A stretch of DNA of 64,000 bases from Heliocidaris tuberculata (taxonomy: Eukaryota; Echinodermata; Echinoidea; Camarodonta; Echinometridae). This document shows, in pieces, positions 46,117 to 57,727 of this stretch. The notes below the pieces were generated by a model. It saw only the letters and a program-made list of their open reading frames with translations. It was not told the origin of the DNA and did no database searches. Position numbers and translations under genes: made by a program. Each line of letters opens with the position of its first letter. Within the stretch, counting starts at the first letter, position 1. Location of the stretch: NCBI GenBank assembly GCA_025618425.1, contig CM046838.1:6161655-6225654 (forward strand), given 5' to 3'.

Positions 46117-46636
46117 GTAAGTTTACAGAACATTTCCTGGGTATCTCTATGCTTATACATGTATAATGTAATTCGAATCAATTTAAATTTTTATGATTAT
46201 CATAAATATTGTAATCTAACAGGAAACAAGGAAATGAACTATAAAAGTAATTAGGGCTTCCAGGGGTACCTAAATGTGTTAGTTAAAAGCATATACAGGT
46301 GCCCTTACTAGTTGCCATTGATTTTTGAATAGCTTGTCCTTTATACAAACATTTTAAACCATTACCAACAAAACCCAGCATTGTGTGTAAGCATGGAGAA
46401 GAAGGAAAAGATTACACTTCACATTTATTCATAATACATTCTGAGAAAATGGTCTCTTTTGAGCTTTGATCTATGATCTAAATTAGATGTATTTAGATTT
46501 TTGAGAAGATCAAAATAAAGTCGGAATTAGTGGAGTACAAGTATTTCTGCGAAATATATATTGTGTACCTCTAAATTACTTTCATTTACACATGTACTTA
46601 TAAATTTATTTAATGTTATTCTTTTTTTTTACACAG

Positions 46637-46737
46637 CATGATTCTTTACAATGGATGGTGAAAGAATATTGAGATACACAATCCGGAGAAATGAACAAAG
46701 AGCAGATATACTGACCTGCATGCTCAAGCTGGGAGAG
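46637..46737 (+). other. Exon-like segment 3 inside the 7-kb element
   Basis: A 101-base segment has the acceptor ttttttttacacag and donor gag|gtaggc. One frame reads MDGERILRYTIRRNEQRADI and on to LKLGE; the frame in phase with segment 2 is closed. No family was recognised. Confidence 0.35.
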
Positions 46738-46932
46738 GTAGGCCTCTACTGTGCATAATTAAATTTGGCAATACCCCCCACCCCCCCCCCCCCCAAAAAA
46801 AAAAAATATCAAAATTAAAAATATATAATAGGCCTATATCAATAGTACACAACTTGAAGAGGAAGGAAGTTATTTGAAACTATTGTAATTTCCTTTCCCT
46901 CTGACCTGAAAAAGAAGAATTTTTAGTGAAAT

Positions 46933-47361
46933 ATGGGAATTTTATTTAATTTTTATAAGGATTCATCATTTCCATTATCATGCTTACAAAAGAACTTAGT
47001 TTTAATGAATGTGGGTAAAATAGCTTTATATCAAGCAATATTCACTCTGTTTGAGTCATGCATATATACATATCTGGCACATTGCAGTCCTTTCTTATTG
47101 TTTACGACCTTAATAGTTTTTAATTTGTTCTATTTTCTCTTTCCATTCAACAGACTTATGGATTACCACTACAGCTCTTCATTCCTGTTAACTAGATCAG
47201 CAGTCTCACGAGTGGATACACGTAATGAAGTTGGGGATTTCATTCAGAATAAAACAGTACAGATATCCCTAACAAGGGTCTCTGATTTGGAGGATTTTTG
47301 TTCGAATATTGCATTAGCTGAAATTCTAAAAAATAAGTGCCTTCAGCGGAATGAAATTTAA
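46933..47361 (+). other. 142-codon open frame, unrecognised
   Basis: The frame runs through an intron-like region and a segment that follows the acceptor tttccattcaacag at 47152. The last 70 residues (SRVDTRNEVGDFIQNKTVQI and on) are of mixed composition, unlike the low-complexity frames nearby. I do not recognise a domain. It could be the terminal exon of the putative spliced transcript or chance. Confidence 0.25.
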
Positions 47362-47779
47362 CAGAACCTAGATTTTTTATTTATGTCGGTGACCATTTCA
47401 GCAGTATAATAGAATGAAACAGTTGATACGCAAATTGCTTGAGAACTTGTGAGAAAAACCGAAAATTCATTCAATGATATACTAGTAAGTGATATGAAAA
47501 TTTGACTAACCACTAGACTTCTGCAAGGATGTGCAATTTCAAGATTTTCTTTTTTTTTTCAAATTATAAACTTATTATTTGAATTGATATTTATTGTTAT
47601 TAAATAGACAACAAAAACAAAAAGGATTTAGTTCATCTCTTTTATCATGTTAAGGGGATGGAAAGTCATTGATCCAGTTGCCTTAAACATTTACATATTC
47701 TAAGAGGTTTTTAATTCAAACTTGAATTCTCATTTTAGTGATAATGTTCATGTGATATACTTTTACATAGAGTATTCAA

Positions 47780-48728
47780 AGGGGGGGGGGGGGGGGGGGT
47801 TCCATAACTAGAAATGTTAAATGCAAAGTTTGTGTGAAAGATAGGCCAGAGTTAGAATGGAATGAGAAAGATAAAAAAATGAGAGAAAAAGCAGTGGTGT
47901 TGCTCGAGGGGGTGGGGGTGGAAGAGGGCAGTATCAGATTTAGGGGGCACTTCCGGCCCATGCCCCCCTTGATACAGACTGACATACCTTCAGTATACAA
48001 CTTCAAGATTGTACCCCCTCCCCCCGCCTCCTTTGAAATGACCTTTTTCAACTTGTCAGAGAATTTTCTGCAGTGTGTGCCCCGTCTTTTACAAAATCCT
48101 GGATGCACCCCTGGGGTGGCGGGAAGGCAATACACCTTGATATTTGTAATGTTTCAAACTGTCAGTATTTTGGCATGTCAAAAAATATATAAGAATATAT
48201 ACTTCAGTTTTACTTTTTTCATTGTTGGAAATTTGTGGGAATTTTTTTTCTCGGCACAGTTACTATTGCCCCATTCAAAATTCTCTAGCGACACCCCTGC
48301 GTATGTGAAAGGAAGAGTGAAGACAATAAGCTTTGACTGGAATGGTCAGTCACAAGGTGATGCAAATGAATGGTATTGTATAAGACTTGTGATTGAGTGG
48401 TGACTTACAGGCATGAAAGCTGGAAAGGAATGGCAACAGTGGCGTATCTGGACCTTGGCGTCAAGAGGGGTTAAACAAAAAAAGGATTATCATTGGCGAC
48501 AATTCCCCCCCCCCAGCCCTCCAAAAGTCACTCGGGTGGGGGGGGGGGGGGGCAAGAATTTTTTTGTTTCGGCCAGCCCTCCAAAAGTTGCTCAGTGGAT
48601 GGGGGGGGGGGGGGGGGTTATCAGATTTTATGGGGTCCAGTTTTCCTCCATAATTCTCTGACAAGCATTAAAGAAAAAAAAAAGGTTATCAGTTCCGAAA
48701 ATAGCCAGCCCTCCAAAGATCGCTCAGT

Positions 48729-48769
<41 letters not shown>

Positions 48770-49352
48770 GTGTCGAGAATCTTTTTCAGGAACCCGATAA
48801 CTTTTTTTTTTGGTCAAAACTTGTCAGGGGGCACTCTGCTCGGGGTAACCTTGCTAGTCATAAGGACCGCTATTCATAAGGATCAGTGGTTCATAAGGAC
48901 TGCTATTCATAACGTGTAATTTCCTATACCTGAAGGGTTGCTATTTATAAAGCGAAAAGATGGTCACTATTCATAAACTCATAAGGACCATCATTCAAAG
49001 GGAGCAGACCCCCTCTGCCCCCTTACCCCCGGCCCCCTTGGGTACGCTAGTGAATGGCAACATATAAATTTTACTCACAAATGCAAATTAAAAGTTAGAA
49101 CATAATTCTTCCTGGTATTTTGATTGTTCCAGTGGTGCTCAGTTGGGGGGGGGGGGGGGGGAGTTATCAGATGTTTTCCTCCATAATTCTCTGACAAGCA
49201 AACAAAATAAAATTTTTATATTCTAAAATTCTGCTTGAAGGGAGACCCGTATTTTTTTCTTCTCGCCAGCTCTCCAAAACAAAACTCGCCCAGTGGGGGG
49301 GGGGGGGGGGGGGGGGGCCACAACCTATTTTCCCCAGCCCTGGGGGGGGGGG
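47780..49352 (+). repeat. Poly-G tract array
   Basis: Repeated blocks of ccagccctccaaaa-tcgctcagt followed by a G run, then ttatcag...ttttcctccataattctctg, recur at about 48511, 48574, 48703, 49134, 49266 and 49336. G runs of roughly 10-40 bases occur, the longest 40 bases at 48729-48768. Gly- and Pro-rich open frames here are artefacts of the runs. Confidence 0.85.
48856..48990. repeat. Second locus of the aaggaccgctattcat motif
   Basis: The phrases tcataaggaccgctattcat, ttcataaggactgctattca and actcataaggaccatcattc repeat here and match the arms of the fold-back element at 4361-4466. Confidence 0.65.
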
Positions 49353-50313
49353 GGTTATCACATGTTTTCCTCCATAATTCTCTGACAAGCAAGAAAAAAA
49401 ATGGGAGGAAAAGTTGTCGGGGGGCACTCTTCCCCCCTGCCCCTCCCCCTCAGCTACGCTTATGGATTGTTCCTATTAATAAAAAAAAATCCCTTCCAAA
49501 AAAAGAACAAACGTACACTGAAAAAAAAAAAAAATTTACATCAAGATTAACTAAAAGGTTAACGAAAAAACCTAAATGAACTAAAGGACCCCATCCCCTC
49601 ACCCCCCAAATGAAGATTATCCTTTCTGTTATGAAAACCATCCCTGAAACAAGTCCTACACTGCAAGAGGTTTTTTTTTTTTTCATTAGATGTGTATGTA
49701 TCATTTATTTATTTCTTTCTTTATTTATCATTATCCTTTATGCATATCGAATGAATATATTCACCGGTATTTAAGTATATCAACAACAAAACAGACTTAT
49801 GCCACTGGTAACGTGTCAAGTACCTTTACATTTATTTTTACATTATCCGCATTCCATGATTAGATTTGTGTCCGGTTACATTTTTAGCTTTATTTACTTG
49901 TTTACAAATTTGCAAAGCGATATATTTTGATTCGGAGATCGATTACAATTAAAGTGCATTGACCGAGCGCCGTCCGCCACAATTAGAAATTACCGACGCT
50001 GATTCGCCGAATCTGTACGTTGAAGCGATGAATACATTACCATAAATGCATATATTACTGAATTTGACCTTTCTCACTGCGCATGCTCTAAGCTGATGCG
50101 CGTAATGTGTTTCATACCGCGTACAAACAAATGCTACTCTCGGGGAGCATCTTACAAAATGAATCATGCATTTACGCTCATGAATTATGCAAAGTGCTTA
50201 TCGGGCCTTCTATTGGACCCCGACAAGATGGCGGAGCTTTAGGGGCCTGTTTTGTACAGTCTAGCGCGCAACACATCTGCAATACGCCAACCTGGGTAAC
50301 CACTTTGACGTCA

Positions 50314-51107
50314 TTCACAAAGGAGGTTTAGTTTAAAGGGCAATCCAACCTTGATAATAAGATGATTTGTGTGAAAGCAGAAAAATAAGAAAAACAGGAT
50401 GGTAAAAGTTTGAAAGAAATCGGATAAGGAATAAGAAAGTTATGGATGTTTGAAAAATGAGATCACTACATCTATGCGAATCTCAAATTGGCAATTTGGT
50501 GAGTCCATTGTGACATTTTGTGGACAACTCTCCCATTTGTCATACACAAAAATATCATTAATTTGCGGTTTTCTTCGAGGCGCTTTTACCCTCGGGGCAG
50601 TACTAAAAATATATTGGAGATAGCATATTGTAATAGGTCCTCATGAACGAAAAGATCCTACTGAGTAATGCATTTTGAAAAAAAGTGACATTTTAGTCAT
50701 TGTATGTGTTAGAGCGAATGGGAGAGTTGTCCACAGCTACATCACAGTGACATTACCTATTCGGCCAATTTGAAATTCCCATATGCATAGTGATTACAAC
50801 TTTCAAAAATTCATAACTTTCTTATTGCTTGTCCGATTTCGTTCAAACTTTCACCAATCTGCTTCTCTGACTTTTCCTCTTTCTTTCAAAGCAACTTGCT
50901 ATAAAGGTTGGATTTCCCTTTAAACCATGGTTTAAACCCGCTCCTGGGGTTTTTAAGCGTACGTGCGCACGGAATCCGATCCAATCATATATTTTCTTTG
51001 AGCGCGCGCATGGGCAATGTGCGCTTATTTACGCTTATTTTAGTACGCTTACGGAGGTTTAAACCTTGCCATGGTTTAAACCTGGTTTAAACCTCCTTTG
51101 TGAATTC
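50314..51107. mobile_element. Nested fold-back element X in the right end
   Basis: The ends ttcacaaaggaggttta and taaacctcctttgtgaa are inverted and interrupt the right inverted repeat of the 7-kb element. It contains further gtttaaacc and ccatggtttaaacc strings and is itself split by a TTAA MITE. Confidence 0.7.
50337..50919. mobile_element. TTAA MITE nested inside element X
   Basis: TTAA at 50333-50336 and 50920-50923 flanks 583 bp with termini agggcaatccaacctt and aaggttggatttccct. Inner inverted blocks (acaactctcccattt... and ...gggagagttgtcc) make it a partial fold-back. It is the innermost layer of the nest. Confidence 0.82.
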
Positions 51108-51279
51108 GGGCCCTAGTGGTTACCTAGCTGAATTTGGGACACAGCTGAGGGGCCAAAATATCCTGAAGTCTTACCATATTTCGGGGATTTTTCTGGCAAC
51201 ACGAATTTTTAAAAAACTTAAGGCAGATGATTTTCTAACATTGTTTCAGCATTGGGTACCCCCTTTAAGATTATTGGCA

Positions 51280-52543
51280 GCATTTATCTTCTTTTTGTAT
51301 TTAATCCATTCATCATCGTTTCCGGATTTATCAAATTTTGCCTTTAAAAAATCATGCTCACGCGCTCATTTCAATTAGTCATCCGTTATCCACGGTGATC
51401 CATTAATTCTTCTACGAACACTAGCAAAGGGGGCATGTTTATTACATAATTGATTAAAAGTGGAATTAAAATATTCCCATAAAAATTCAACATCTTTACT
51501 ACCGTAAAAATTGGACCAAAGAAGTTTTTCTCGTCATTCACAAACTTAGCAAGGTCAAATTTAAGAAAAGATCTGAACCGACTGATAGCTGGTTCTTTCC
51601 TAATACACTCCTTCTTCAGATTGACATTCACCAAAGAATGATCACTAATCCCCATAGAAATTACATCAGAATGGAAATTACTCTCAACAGACGGTGCAAA
51701 AATGAGATCAATACATGATCGACTTATGGGTGTTACTCTGGTTGGTTTGTTAATGAGCTGCTCGAAATTGAAATAATTACATATGTTCTGTATCTTTCTA
51801 GAAAGGGTATTATTTGTAAGAATGTTACAATTTAGGTCACCTAGGACGATGATATTGGATGAATTATCATTAACTCTTTCTATATTATTGTCTAATATCT
51901 CAAAAAAGTCCATAGTATTTGGAGGTCTGTATTCAACACATACAAACCATGGTTGCGACTGCTTAAATTTGATCTCTATCTATTAACACTTCTAGATTTT
52001 CATTTTCAAGATCGGATCTTCTATAGTGAAAGAAAATGAGTCTTTGATATAACATCCTATTCCACCGCCACTAGCATTGCGATCTTTTCGTTCAAAAACA
52101 TATCCTTCTATATTCAACTGTTGTGTGTCGATAGTTTCATCGAGCCAGGTCTCTGACACAGTAAATACATCCGTCATATTTTCAGATAAATAATGACAAA
52201 TATGGTCTGACTTGTTTCGAAGACTTCTAACATTCAAATGATAGGTTACAAAGCCTTTACAAAAGTTATTAATTACTAACCCTTTCTTACAAAAATTACT
52301 TCTGTTGTCAAGGTCACATGCGGGATCATTGCTCTCGGGTTCATTTGAAATGATTTCTGAACAGAACGGCAATTCGTTAAAAGTACATTTATTACAGATC
52401 CAATCAGATGAAGAGTAAAAATAGTCTTCACTAAGAGAAGAACATGAAAGATGGATCCAACGTGAACATCTCACACAAACAACAGCATTTTGATTATTTT
52501 TAACTAGTTTTAAACATACGAGGCAAGGATACTTTGGCAACAT
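51280..52543 (-). pseudogene. CR1/L2-like LINE ORF2, PHD finger + endonuclease part
   Basis: Starting at 52543, the product has a PHD-type zinc finger (C-x2-C-x12-C-x2-C-x4-H-x2-C, then WICNKC), as found in several CR1-group LINEs. An APE-type endonuclease follows: YHLNVRSLRNK, TVSETWLDE, SGGGIGCYI, then after a break at about 51990 NIIVLGDLNCN, SCIDLIFAPS and GISDHSLVNV. After 51386 a broken frame continues with FLKAKFDKSGNDDEWIKYKK up to the TTAA junction. Frameshifts show it is inactive. Confidence 0.87.
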
Positions 52544-52566
52544 GACTTACTTTACAAAAGAGTAAT

Positions 52567-53455
52567 TTAACAGAAAAGAGAATGTGAGGACACAATGTAC
52601 AATAATTGCTCAATGTCACGTACCGACGAGATCCTCATTTTCTCGTCATCCTTTGTTAGCACAGTGATTTTGCAGTCATTTGTCCAAATTTTCTTGACCT
52701 TTGCGCACTTTCGAGCTTTGTTGAAGAGTATCTGTCGGTTCTTGGTTAGGTGCTCGTTGACGTAGATCTTATTTCCGCGTAGTTTTGTGCGAGCACAGTA
52801 GAATTCGTCTCTCACTTTGTACCGCGCAAATTTGACAATCAGAGTTTTCGGACCTTCCGATGCTTCAAGGTTTCTCGGATAAAGTCGATGAGATCTTTCG
52901 ATGTCACCGACTACCATGTCGATTTTCAACTTTTCCTTTGCAAATTTCACAATCAGCTCGTCGGTATTCTCGTTGACTGACTCTGCCAACCCATGAATGC
53001 GTATACAGACAATTCCTGCGACTGTATGCTTCTTGTTCCTCAATTTCTGCTGCCAATTCTGCTATCTTTCGCTGAAGGTCATTGACATCTTTATCTAACT
53101 CCTGGATCGCACGGATCTTCATTTGGAAATCATGGTCCAGTGATTCGTATACACGTTGCGTCACTGTATCCAGAATGGCTTCCGTCAAGGCCTTTGTGAT
53201 GGCGTCAATGACTTCCTGATGACAAAAGGCTTGGACAATACGCTCTTGGAGAGTTTCATGGAATTCGTCCAGATGAATAGATCCTGGGGTTGACGGCGAT
53301 GTGGTTGGTTGACCAGTAGAACAGACCGAGTGGTCATCTTCGTCGGACATCTGGGCTGCCCCAGGGGTCAGGGCTAGTGGACTACGTAGAAACTGATCCT
53401 TTTTTGAAGATCCTCGCTTCTTTTTCGGCCGTTTGCGTCCACTTCTTGTAGACAT
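52567..53455 (-). pseudogene. CR1/L2-like LINE ORF1 (coiled coil + RRM-like)
   Basis: Starting at 53455: a basic, Ser/Pro-rich head, a helical segment, a heptad-rich stretch (DVNDLQRKIAELAAEIEEQE), then after a frameshift near 53040 IRIHGLAES, GDIERSHRL, GPKTLIVKFARYKVRDEFYC and VNEHLTKNRQILFNKARK. This order is that of L1-type ORF1 proteins, RNA-binding chaperones of retrotransposition. The frameshift probably inactivates it. Confidence 0.82.
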
Positions 53456-53480
53456 GATGAAAATCCAAATTTCACCTCAA

Positions 53481-53789
53481 AACAAATATTAGTCGTAGAC
53501 TAAGAGATAGTTACATCAAATGAGACTGAGATTATGTGAAAGTGGCAAAAATCACAAATTTTCCTCCAAAATGTTCGAGTAACTAAAAGAAGGTGTAAGT
53601 CAGAGCCCTTCATACATGAGAATGAATTCAAGGGCTCTGGTGTAAGTTGACATATAGCGCCCTCACTTTATGCAGGTACCAATCAACAAAAATAATTTTG
53701 CTCTGTATGTTAGAGGTTTCATGTCGTTATACTATATTCAAAATATGAGCTTCAAACCTTCAAATATCAATTCTATAAAGAGATTTTTT
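53481..53789. other. Spacer between two LINEs
   Basis: No gene is present. A hairpin with a 10-bp stem (agagccctt ... aagggctct) lies at 53601-53639 and could belong to the 5' UTR of the CR1/L2-like LINE. Confidence 0.45.
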
Positions 53790-54251
53790 TCTCTCTTTTA
53801 CCTCGTACGAGGGACTTTATTCATATATCAATAACAAATATTTACAGAATATGTACATTGCCAAAATAAATCACCGATGACATTAAAAAATTAAAGATAC
53901 TGAAGTACTTGATCAATTGCCTTTAAATCATGGTATTTACGAATAAATTTTCAGCTCAGATATTGACGTAATTCCAACTTAAAATTTATCCACAAGACTT
54001 TAGCTGTAGCATTAGCTCTTGTTTTTTCCATGAATTCTCAACATATTCTTTATAGACAACATATTGTGCAAAATTTATAATGATATTAATCATGAAATTC
54101 TTTTCGTCTGCAATATTGTATCCAATTATCATAACAATATTATCAACTTTTACTTGTGTCTGATATATAAAAAATCATTCGCTCAATAATTTTCCACAAG
54201 ATCTTTACTCCCTTGCATTCAAATAACATGTGCATTGTTGTATCTTGACAC

Positions 54252-56169
54252 TTACATTATATTACATTGATTATCACTTAAAATATTCCATTTGAATAAA
54301 TTGTCTTTTGACGGTAATATTCTATGAAGAAGCTTGAAATTAAATTGCTTAATTTTGTTATCTTTTATGTACTTAAATTTGAAAAACATAACTTCGTCCC
54401 GTACAAAATCATCTTGTAATTTGAAACTGTCGATCCAAAAATCCAAATAGTATGGTTCCGTCTGTTTCGACTCAACGAATAAATTATTATAATGTTTTGC
54501 TTTCATAGTTCTTATATTAACTAAATCACCAGTAGAAATTTCGAACAAATCCTCTTGGTTGAACTCAGAATACTGTCTATCTTTTGTTTTATTCAACCAA
54601 ATTATCGGGAATACTTTCTTTAATTTTGATAGCTCAAAATGGCACAATAAATTTTTTGATTCAAAATCATTTAAGATATCATTAACTTCCTTCCAACGTC
54701 CATCTATTATTACTTGTTTAACACTCATGATCCCCATATCGCTCCATCTTTTGAAGAACAACATTTTGTTATCATATTTTATGTTACTATTATTCCAAAT
54801 AATTTGATTTCCGATATCCGTTACCTTTAATAAATCAATGAATCTAATGGATGCCCAAACGCTTAATAGATCCAAATAAAATTGTGGCAATTTATTTTGT
54901 TTACCAAAACACACAAAATCTTTTTCTTGACAGTTAAATCTCAAAAATAAGGGGAATCCACCTATCTTACTTGTCCAGTAAGAAAAAAGAGCTTTCCAAG
55001 CTCCTTTACTATCACTGAGAAATTTTACAATCCACGATAATCGTAACGAATTAAATTTTGATTCAATATCAATCATTTCTAGTCCCCCATTTAGCACTTT
55101 ATTTATACATACATTTCTTTTCACTTTGTCTCTTTTTGAATGCCATAAAAAAGAATACATTATTTTATTCAACTCTTTAATAATATACTTGGGAACTTTA
55201 ACTGCCGTAGCAATATAAACGAATTGAGATGCAATCAAAATTTTCAGTATTGTAACTTTTCCAAAATAATTATGTCGAATTGCGCATTTTCCAAAGGTTC
55301 AAAATATTCTTTACTTTCTCTATCCTTCCTTCCCAGTTTAGTCTCTCTACCTCCACATGATTTTTACCCACATACACTCCTAAACATTTTACCTGTTGAT
55401 AGGTTACATTTACATCTTCTAACTCGATTGTATCCGTTAATTTCATAATATTGGATTTATCCCAGTTCACTAAAGGTCCCGCTTTTTTGCCAAACTCATT
55501 AACATCGGACATTACATTTTTCATTGAGAAGGCAGAATCTACAAATATAATAGTGTCATCTGCATACTGGGCAATTTTTATCTCTTTAGTATTTTGTTTA
55601 TCTTCTTTCCCCAGTGGTATGTGTATACCTGTAATGCTTTTGTTTTGTTTTATTTTTTCAGTTAAGACCTCTGCAACTATTATAAATAAAAGTGCAGATA
55701 AAGGGCAGCCCTGACGTACACCACGTTTAATATCAAACTTTTTTGACAACCATCCGTAATTTAACACTCTCCCATTGGCATTTTGATATAACGTACTAAT
55801 CCAACGAACAAAAGATATATTAAAATTCATTTTCTGCAAAGTTTTGCACAAAAAAGTATGTGTGACATTATCAAACGCTTGACGAAAATCTAAAAACATT
55901 ATAATTCCTGGTTGATTCTTAACAATACAATAATCTATGACATCTTGCACCAGTCGTACATTTTCTGTAGTTGCCCTATGTTTCATAAATCCTGTTTGGT
56001 CATCAGATATAATATAATGAATTATACGTTTAAGTCGAATAGATAAAGCACAGGCAGCGATTTTGTAATCTATATTAAGCAATGATATGGGACGCCAATT
56101 GGCCAAACAAAATTTATTACCTTTTTTGTACAACAACGTGAGAATGGCTTGCCTTTGGGTTAATGACAA
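54252..56169 (-). pseudogene. Tx1/L1-like LINE ORF2, reverse transcriptase and C-terminal part
   Basis: From 56169 downward: LANWRPISLLNIDYKI, DDQTGFMKHRATTENVR, IIMFLDFRQAFDNV, KRGVRQGCPLSALLF and AQYADDTIIF (catalytic DD) define an L1/Tx1-group reverse transcriptase. A frameshift near 55255 separates the C-terminal part (IMYSFLWHSKRDKVKRNVCI, FKLLHRILPSKDNLFKW). The next stop is at 54252. It is closest in style to Tx1 elements of aquatic animals. Confidence 0.87.
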
Positions 56170-56396
56170 CGTACCTCTTTCATAACCTTTATTAAGACTA
56201 CAATTAACATTTCTTTTATATCATTCCAAAAGTGCCCATAGAATTCAGCACAAAGCCCATCGCTTCCAGGTGACTTATTAATATTCATGGTAAAAGGGCT
56301 TCCCAACATTCCTTTTCTGTAAGGTCACCTTCACACTCATTAGCCTGCTCTTCTGTTAGAGTTCGGAGCACTAAACCTTCAAAATATTCATCATGA

Positions 56397-57657
56397 TCAG
56401 TATTTTTTCTTCTTTGTGTGAATAAAGGTTTGAGTAAAATTCATGTATTTTTCCATTATCTCGAACAATTTTACCTTTAACTTCAATGTAATCAATTTCT
56501 TTTCTCTTGCCTCTCTGTTTTTCAAGCTGTAAAAAATATTTAGATTTCTCCCCATGCTCAAGCCATCTTTCCCAAGATCTAACAAAAGCACCTTCACATT
56601 TATATTTGTACCATCAAGCATCAACTTCCTTTCTTAATTTTTGCATTTTTTCAACATTGTTTGCACAGAACGTAGCGTCTGTCGTTTCACATGACTCCTT
56701 ATAGCCCTTTTCAAGTTTATTGATATATTTTTTCTTATTCATGTACACCTGTTTTGCATATTTCATACTAAATACTTTCATCTTGATTTTACACATTTCC
56801 CATTTCATTTGCTGATCTAAATATGAAAATTCATAATTCACACTCTGTATTACTTTCTTAATCGCATTTATATATGTAACATCATTTAAAAGAGAATTAT
56901 TCAGTTTCCAATAACCCTTTCCTCTTTTCTTTTCAGAAACTTTCAGTTTTAAAGAAATAGCGTTATGGTCACATTTCAACGCCGGTCTTATATCTGTAGA
57001 ATATATCAAACATTTAGCGTCTCTTGAAATTAACCAGTAATCAAGCCTAGAGAAAATGCCCAGTGTCATTTGTCTCCACGTAAATTGTTTCTTATCAGGG
57101 TAAAATTTTCTCAAGATGTCTATTAATGTATGCTTTTGTTGTAATCGTTTAAATTCCTTCTTTAAAACATATGGATGAGACATACCCCAAGTGTCTTTCA
57201 TTCTGTTTTGTACGCAATTCCAGTCACCACCGAATATTAAAATGTCATTTTCTTTATAACTTTGTTAAACCAATTGTTTAACAATTTATAGAATTCACTT
57301 TTCTCAGCAATTTTTGTTGGTGCATAGACATTCAAACAAAAATATTTTTTTCTTTTGGTACTGAAAACGTAAAGCTACGATTCTCCCGCCATTCTTTGAA
57401 TGTGAATTCAAAATAATAAAAGTTGAAATTTTACTTTCATCTTTGTTATGGTTACTTATCTCTTCGTTCAATTATTTCTTATCAAAATTGCAACTCCTTT
57501 GGAATGATTTGTTCCATGGTTGAATACACATAACCCTTTCCATTCATTACGAATTATCGTCTCGAGATCAGTCGACCAATATGTTTCTTGCAAAAGAATG
57601 ATATCACTTTTTTGTTGTTCCAACCATAGAAAAATCTTACTCCGTTTCAGCTTGTCT
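56397..57657 (-). pseudogene. Tx1/L1-like LINE ORF2, endonuclease part
   Basis: The APE-type endonuclease is broken into several frames: KSDIILLQETYW (57640-57600), KGVAILIRNN, then KKQFTWRQMTLGIFSRLDYW and ALKCDHNAISLKLKV, where the usual S-D-H is C-D-H. Stops and shifts between 57201 and 57468 and below 56614 show it is decayed. Confidence 0.82.
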
Positions 57658-57669
57658 CTAAAGCCCGGC

Positions 57670-57727
57670 GCACACTGTACGATCCGACTGCGATCAGACT
57701 GATTTTTGATCGGATCGTGTAGTGTGC
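57670..57727. repeat. Hairpin at the LINE truncation point
   Basis: The arms gcacactgtacgatccga and tcggatcgtgtagtgtgc pair with one mismatch around a loop of about 22 bases. It may be one end of a MITE starting gcccggcgcacactg at 57663; no matching far end was found. Confidence 0.65.

Larger units (their letters stand above)
44188..51264. mobile_element. 7,077-bp TTAA-flanked element with long inverted ends
   Basis: TTAA at 44184-44187 and 51265-51268 flanks the segment. Both ends start agggggtacccaatgctgaa and stay similar for about 200 bp; weaker similarity (cccgataagcac...gcattattcat) continues to about 44580 on the left and 50180 on the right. It interrupts a LINE whose two halves lie outside. 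The right end is itself interrupted by nested MITEs (50314-51107). No piggyBac-type or other transposase was recognised. The interior has splice-site-like pairs and a poly-G array. Confidence 0.8.
51265..53480 (-). mobile_element. CR1/L2-like LINE, 5' half
   Basis: This holds ORF1 and the PHD finger plus endonuclease part of ORF2 of the element whose 3' half lies at 42125-44187. The 5' start is near 53460-53480. Confidence 0.88.
53790..57657 (-). mobile_element. 5'-truncated Tx1/L1-like LINE
   Basis: Minus-strand non-LTR retrotransposon with endonuclease, reverse transcriptase and a C-terminal domain, followed by about 400 bp of 3' UTR ending near ataaagtccctcgtacgagg (53800-53820). It is truncated at 57657, just inside the endonuclease, where unrelated hairpin-forming sequence starts. 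Confidence 0.85.

Noticed and set aside
48413..49427. Gly-rich and Pro-rich proteins.
   Set aside because: Translations of poly-G runs.
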